From Deltaproteobacteria bacterium (GTDB taxonomy: Bacteria; Desulfobacterota; Binatia; Binatales; Binataceae): 32,102 nt of DNA. The DNA is taken from NCBI GenBank assembly GCA_003135855.1, contig PNBD01000102.1:74027-106128 (forward strand). Direction: 5' to 3'. This document shows positions 29,417 through 32,102 of this stretch, piece after piece; position 1 is the first letter of the stretch, and each line of letters opens with the position of its first letter. A program made the position numbers and the translations under genes. The notes under the pieces were generated by a model. It searched no databases, was not told the origin of the DNA, and saw nothing but the letters and a program-made list of their open reading frames with translations.

Positions 29417-30592
29417 ATGCCTGTTAAACCGATCACGAGCCTCGACCTGAAAAACAAAAAGGTGCTCGTGCGATGCGATTTCAACGTGCCGATCCAGGAC
29501 GGGAAAATCCAGGACACCGGCCGCATCGATGCCAGCCTCGATACGATTCGCCACATCCTCCAGCACGGCGGCAGCGCCGTGATTTGCTCGCATCTTGGAC
29601 GGCCCAAAGAGCGCAGCGCCGAGCTCAGTCTCAAGCCGATTGCCGAATATCTCTCGACCGCGCTTGCTCAGAAAATCGTGCTCGCGCCCGACTGCATTGG
29701 CGATCACACCGGCAAGATGGTCGATGCGCTCAAGCCGGGCGAAGCGCTGCTGCTCGAAAATTTGCGCTTTCATCGTGAGGAAGAGGCCAACGATCGCGAC
29801 TTCTCCCACGAACTCGCGCGCCACAAGCAGGTCTATGTCAACGACGCCTTCGGCACTGCTCATCGCGCGCACGCCTCGACCGTGGGCGTCACCAAATTTC
29901 TCGCCGAGCGCGCGGCCGGCTTCCTCATGATGCGCGAGCTCGACGCGCTCCGCGCAGTCACCGAGAATCCTGAGCACCCTGCGATTGCGATTCTCGGCGG
30001 CGCCAAAGTCTCTGATAAAATCGGCGTGATCAAAAACCTGATCACTAAAGTCGATTCGATTCTGATTGGCGGAGCGATGGCCTACACGTTTCTGAAAGCC
30101 AAGGGCATCCCGGTCGGACGTTCACGCGTCGAAGACGACAAAGTCGAACTCGCGCGCGAATTGCTCGCCCTGGCCGACAGCAAGCAAGTCAAAATTCTGC
30201 TGCCGTCGGATCACATCGTCTCCGCCGAGCCGGAGGCCACCACCAGCATCTACACCGTCAACGACATTCCGTCCGCGATGATGGCCCTCGATATCGGTCC
30301 GCGCACCGTCGAATCGTTCATTGCCGAGATCGCGCGCGCGAAAACCGTCATCTGGAACGGACCGCTCGGATTTTTCGAAATCCCCGCCTTCGCCGAAGGC
30401 ACCATGAAAGTCGGCGAGGCGCTCGCCAATCAGACCGGAGTCAAATCGATCATCGGCGGCGGCGACACTGCCTCGGCGATCGCGCACGCACCGTGGGCGA
30501 ATAAGTTCACGCACATCTCGACCGGCGGCGGTGCGACGCTGGAATACCTTGAAGGCCGCGAATTGCCGGGTGTGAAAGCGCTCGGATCATGA
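29417..30592 (+). CDS. pgk: Phosphoglycerate kinase
   Basis: [97 protein letters not shown]. Confidence 0.98.
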   Translation: MPVKPITSLDLKNKKVLVRCDFNVPIQDGKIQDTGRIDASLDTIRHILQHGGSAVICSHLGRPKERSAELSLKPIAEYLSTALAQKIVLAPDCIGDHTGKMVDALKPGEALLLENLRFHREEEANDRDFSHELARHKQVYVNDAFGTAHRAHASTVGVTKFLAERAAGFLMMRELDALRAVTENPEHPAIAILGGAKVSDKIGVIKNLITKVDSILIGGAMAYTFLKAKGIPVGRSRVEDDKVELARELLALADSKQVKILLPSDHIVSAEPEATTSIYTVNDIPSAMMALDIGPRTVESFIAEIARAKTVIWNGPLGFFEIPAFAEGTMKVGEALANQTGVKSIIGGGDTASAIAHAPWANKFTHISTGGGATLEYLEGRELPGVKALGS

Positions 30593-30633
30593 AGCGTCGC
30601 GGCCGCGCGGCTTGAGCATCAGTTCGATTTCGC

Positions 30634-30674
30634 CAAGACCTAATCAAGATCGAATCAGGCAAGACCGAATCAGG
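30634..30674. repeat. Short tandem repeat upstream of tpiA (unit about CAAGAYCGAATCAGG)
   Basis: CAAGATCGAATCAGG (30645-30659) and CAAGACCGAATCAGG (30660-30674) adjacent, preceded by a shortened copy CAAGACCTAAT (30634-30644). Confidence 0.65.
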
Positions 30675-30686
30675 ACGGACATCTCG

Positions 30687-31460
30687 ATGCGAAAAAAATT
30701 ACTCGCGGGCAATTGGAAAATGAACCTGGTGCCGACCGAGGCGCGCGCGCTGATCGCTGCGCTGCGCGCGGAAATCGATCGCGACTCCGCGACGCTCGCG
30801 AAAGATCGCGAGGTGATGGTCGCGCCGCCCGCGATTCTGATTCCCAGTGTCGCGCAGGCGCTGGCCGGCTCCTCGATCTTCCTCGGCGCGCAGAACATGC
30901 ACTTCGAGGACAAGGGCGCCTTCACCGGCGAAGTCTCGCCCCCGATGCTCAAATCATATGGCGTGACACACGTGATTCTCGGTCACTCGGAGCGCCGCCA
31001 CGTGTTCAATGAATCCGATGAACTGATCAACAAAAAGGTCCTTGCCGCATTGAAGCATCGCCTCGTCCCGATTCTCTGTGTCGGCGAGACCCAGGAAGAG
31101 CACGACGGCGGACGCGCGCTCGAGGTGGTGCTGCGACAACTGGAGCGCGGACTCGAGGGCGTCAGTAGTGAGGCGGTCGCGGGCGTGATTCTCGCCTACG
31201 AGCCGGTCTGGGCGATCGGCACCGGCCGCACCGCGACGCCCGAGCAGGCCGAGTCGATTCACGGTGCGCTGCGCGGAGTAATTCTCGAGCGCTACGATCG
31301 CGCGCACGCCGATCAGGTGCGAATCCTTTACGGCGGCAGCGTCACCGCGGATAATGTTGACTCGCTCATCTCCAAACCCGATATTGACGGGGCTCTGGTC
31401 GGCGGGGCAAGCTTGAAGGCTGACTCGTTCGCGCGCATCGTGAAGGCGCGGACTCACTGA
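30687..31460 (+). CDS. tpiA: Triosephosphate isomerase (start trimmed to MRKKLLAGNWKMN)
   Basis: LLAGNWKMN, GAQNMHFEDKGAFTGEVSPPMLKSYGVTHVILGHSERR, AYEPVWAIGTGRTATPEQA, ILYGGSVTADN. Confidence 0.98.
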   Translation: MRKKLLAGNWKMNLVPTEARALIAALRAEIDRDSATLAKDREVMVAPPAILIPSVAQALAGSSIFLGAQNMHFEDKGAFTGEVSPPMLKSYGVTHVILGHSERRHVFNESDELINKKVLAALKHRLVPILCVGETQEEHDGGRALEVVLRQLERGLEGVSSEAVAGVILAYEPVWAIGTGRTATPEQAESIHGALRGVILERYDRAHADQVRILYGGSVTADNVDSLISKPDIDGALVGGASLKADSFARIVKARTH

Positions 31461-31469
31461 AGAATCAAG

Positions 31470-31844
31470 ATGGTTACAGTCGTCATAACGGTTCATGTGA
31501 TCGTGTGCGTCACGCTTTGCATCGTCATCCTGCTGCAGCACGGCAAGGGCGCGGATATCGGCGCGGTGTTCGGCGGCTCGAGTCAGACGGTGTTCGGCGC
31601 GGGCGGCGCGGGCAACGCGCTCACCAAGGCAACCTGGTCGCTCGCCGCGATTTTTTTCGCGACGTCGATTTTTCTCGCGTTTTCATCGGCGCGTCGCGTG
31701 ACCGGCAGCATTTTCGATCGGCCGTTCTCGTCCGCGCCGTCGAGCGTGATGCCGGCCTCAAAAGCCCCGGCGAAATCAGCGCCGCTCAACGCAGCGCCTG
31801 CGATTCCTGCTCCAGCCGGCGGCGCTACGCCGGCCAAAAAGTAG
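31470..31844 (+). CDS. secG: Preprotein translocase subunit SecG
   Basis: Two hydrophobic segments with HVIVCVTLCIVILLQHGKGADIGAVFGGSSQTVFGAGGAGNALTKATWSLAAIFFATSIFLAF; downstream of tpiA. Confidence 0.95.
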   Translation: MVTVVITVHVIVCVTLCIVILLQHGKGADIGAVFGGSSQTVFGAGGAGNALTKATWSLAAIFFATSIFLAFSSARRVTGSIFDRPFSSAPSSVMPASKAPAKSAPLNAAPAIPAPAGGATPAKK

Positions 31845-31965
31845 CGGGTCGGCCAGCGTTAGGACTTTAAGACGTCGCGATTCGTTCTTGGCTCGCGATG
31901 TGACCGTTTGAGAACCCGGCGTTCAACCCCTCAGCGACGCCGAGTGTGCACCGGGTTCGTCGAGT

Positions 31966-32051
31966 GCGCGGGTGGTGGAATGGCAGACACGCCAGTTTGA
32001 GGGGCTGGTGGTAGCAATACCGTGCGGGTTCAAGTCCCGCTCCGCGCACCA
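31966..32051 (+). tRNA. tRNA-Leu, anticodon GAG, CCA encoded
   Basis: Acceptor stem GCGCGGG/TCCGCGC, anticodon loop TTGAGGG, long variable arm, T-loop GTTCAAGTC, ends ACCA. Confidence 0.95.
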
Positions 32052-32053
32052 AC

Positions 32054-32076
32054 GTGAAACCCCTCCTGGGTTTCAC
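32054..32076 (+). terminator. Stem-loop immediately downstream of tRNA-Leu
   Basis: GTGAAACCC-CTCCT-GGGTTTCAC, perfect 9-bp arms, followed by a weakly T-rich stretch. Confidence 0.55.
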
Positions 32077-32102
32077 ACTTCCTTGGGCAGGGGTGACCCC
32101 TG

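Noticed and set aside
28316-29977. 553-aa minus-strand ORF
   Set aside because: Antisense to gap and pgk, whose plus-strand products are unmistakable; a long shadow ORF of GC-rich codon usage
31867-32076. Minus-strand 69-aa ORF (GAGLEPARYCYHQPLKLACLPFHHP...)
   Set aside because: It is the antisense of tRNA-Leu, a familiar spurious ORF type; the tRNA explains the sequence

Overview
The window is a GC-rich bacterial chromosome segment made mostly of conserved housekeeping genes. On the minus strand: uppS(partial)-frr-pyrH-tsf-rpsB, rho, rluD, a small lipoprotein, leuD-leuC, dinB-hemG(HemY type)-hemH-hemDE (a HemD-HemE fusion). On the plus strand: a TPR protein, enoyl-CoA hydratase, an exported methyltransferase-like protein and an LLM-class oxidoreductase. 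Then minus-strand ribF and a tol-pal cluster (ybgF/cpoB, pal, tolB, tolA/tonB-like, tolR, tolQ), and plus-strand gap-pgk-tpiA-secG and tRNA-Leu(GAG). The exceptional region is a 3226-bp insertion at 14415-17640 in the hemDE/TPR divergent intergenic region. It has 18-bp perfect terminal inverted repeats (GGTAGTGTCTCAGTTTGA) and an 8-bp target duplication (CGAGAAAC). It carries an IS1-family-like transposase plus apparent passengers: a small basic KGG-motif protein, a P63C-domain-like protein sharing that motif, and two small ORFs, the first HicB-like, arranged like a toxin-antitoxin pair. The P63C/transposase divergent region holds an array of TGCTTGCA-type boxes, and the predicted transposase promoter would give a leaderless mRNA. 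This element is the best candidate for a previously undescribed system. All family calls come from reading the translations; no database search was run.
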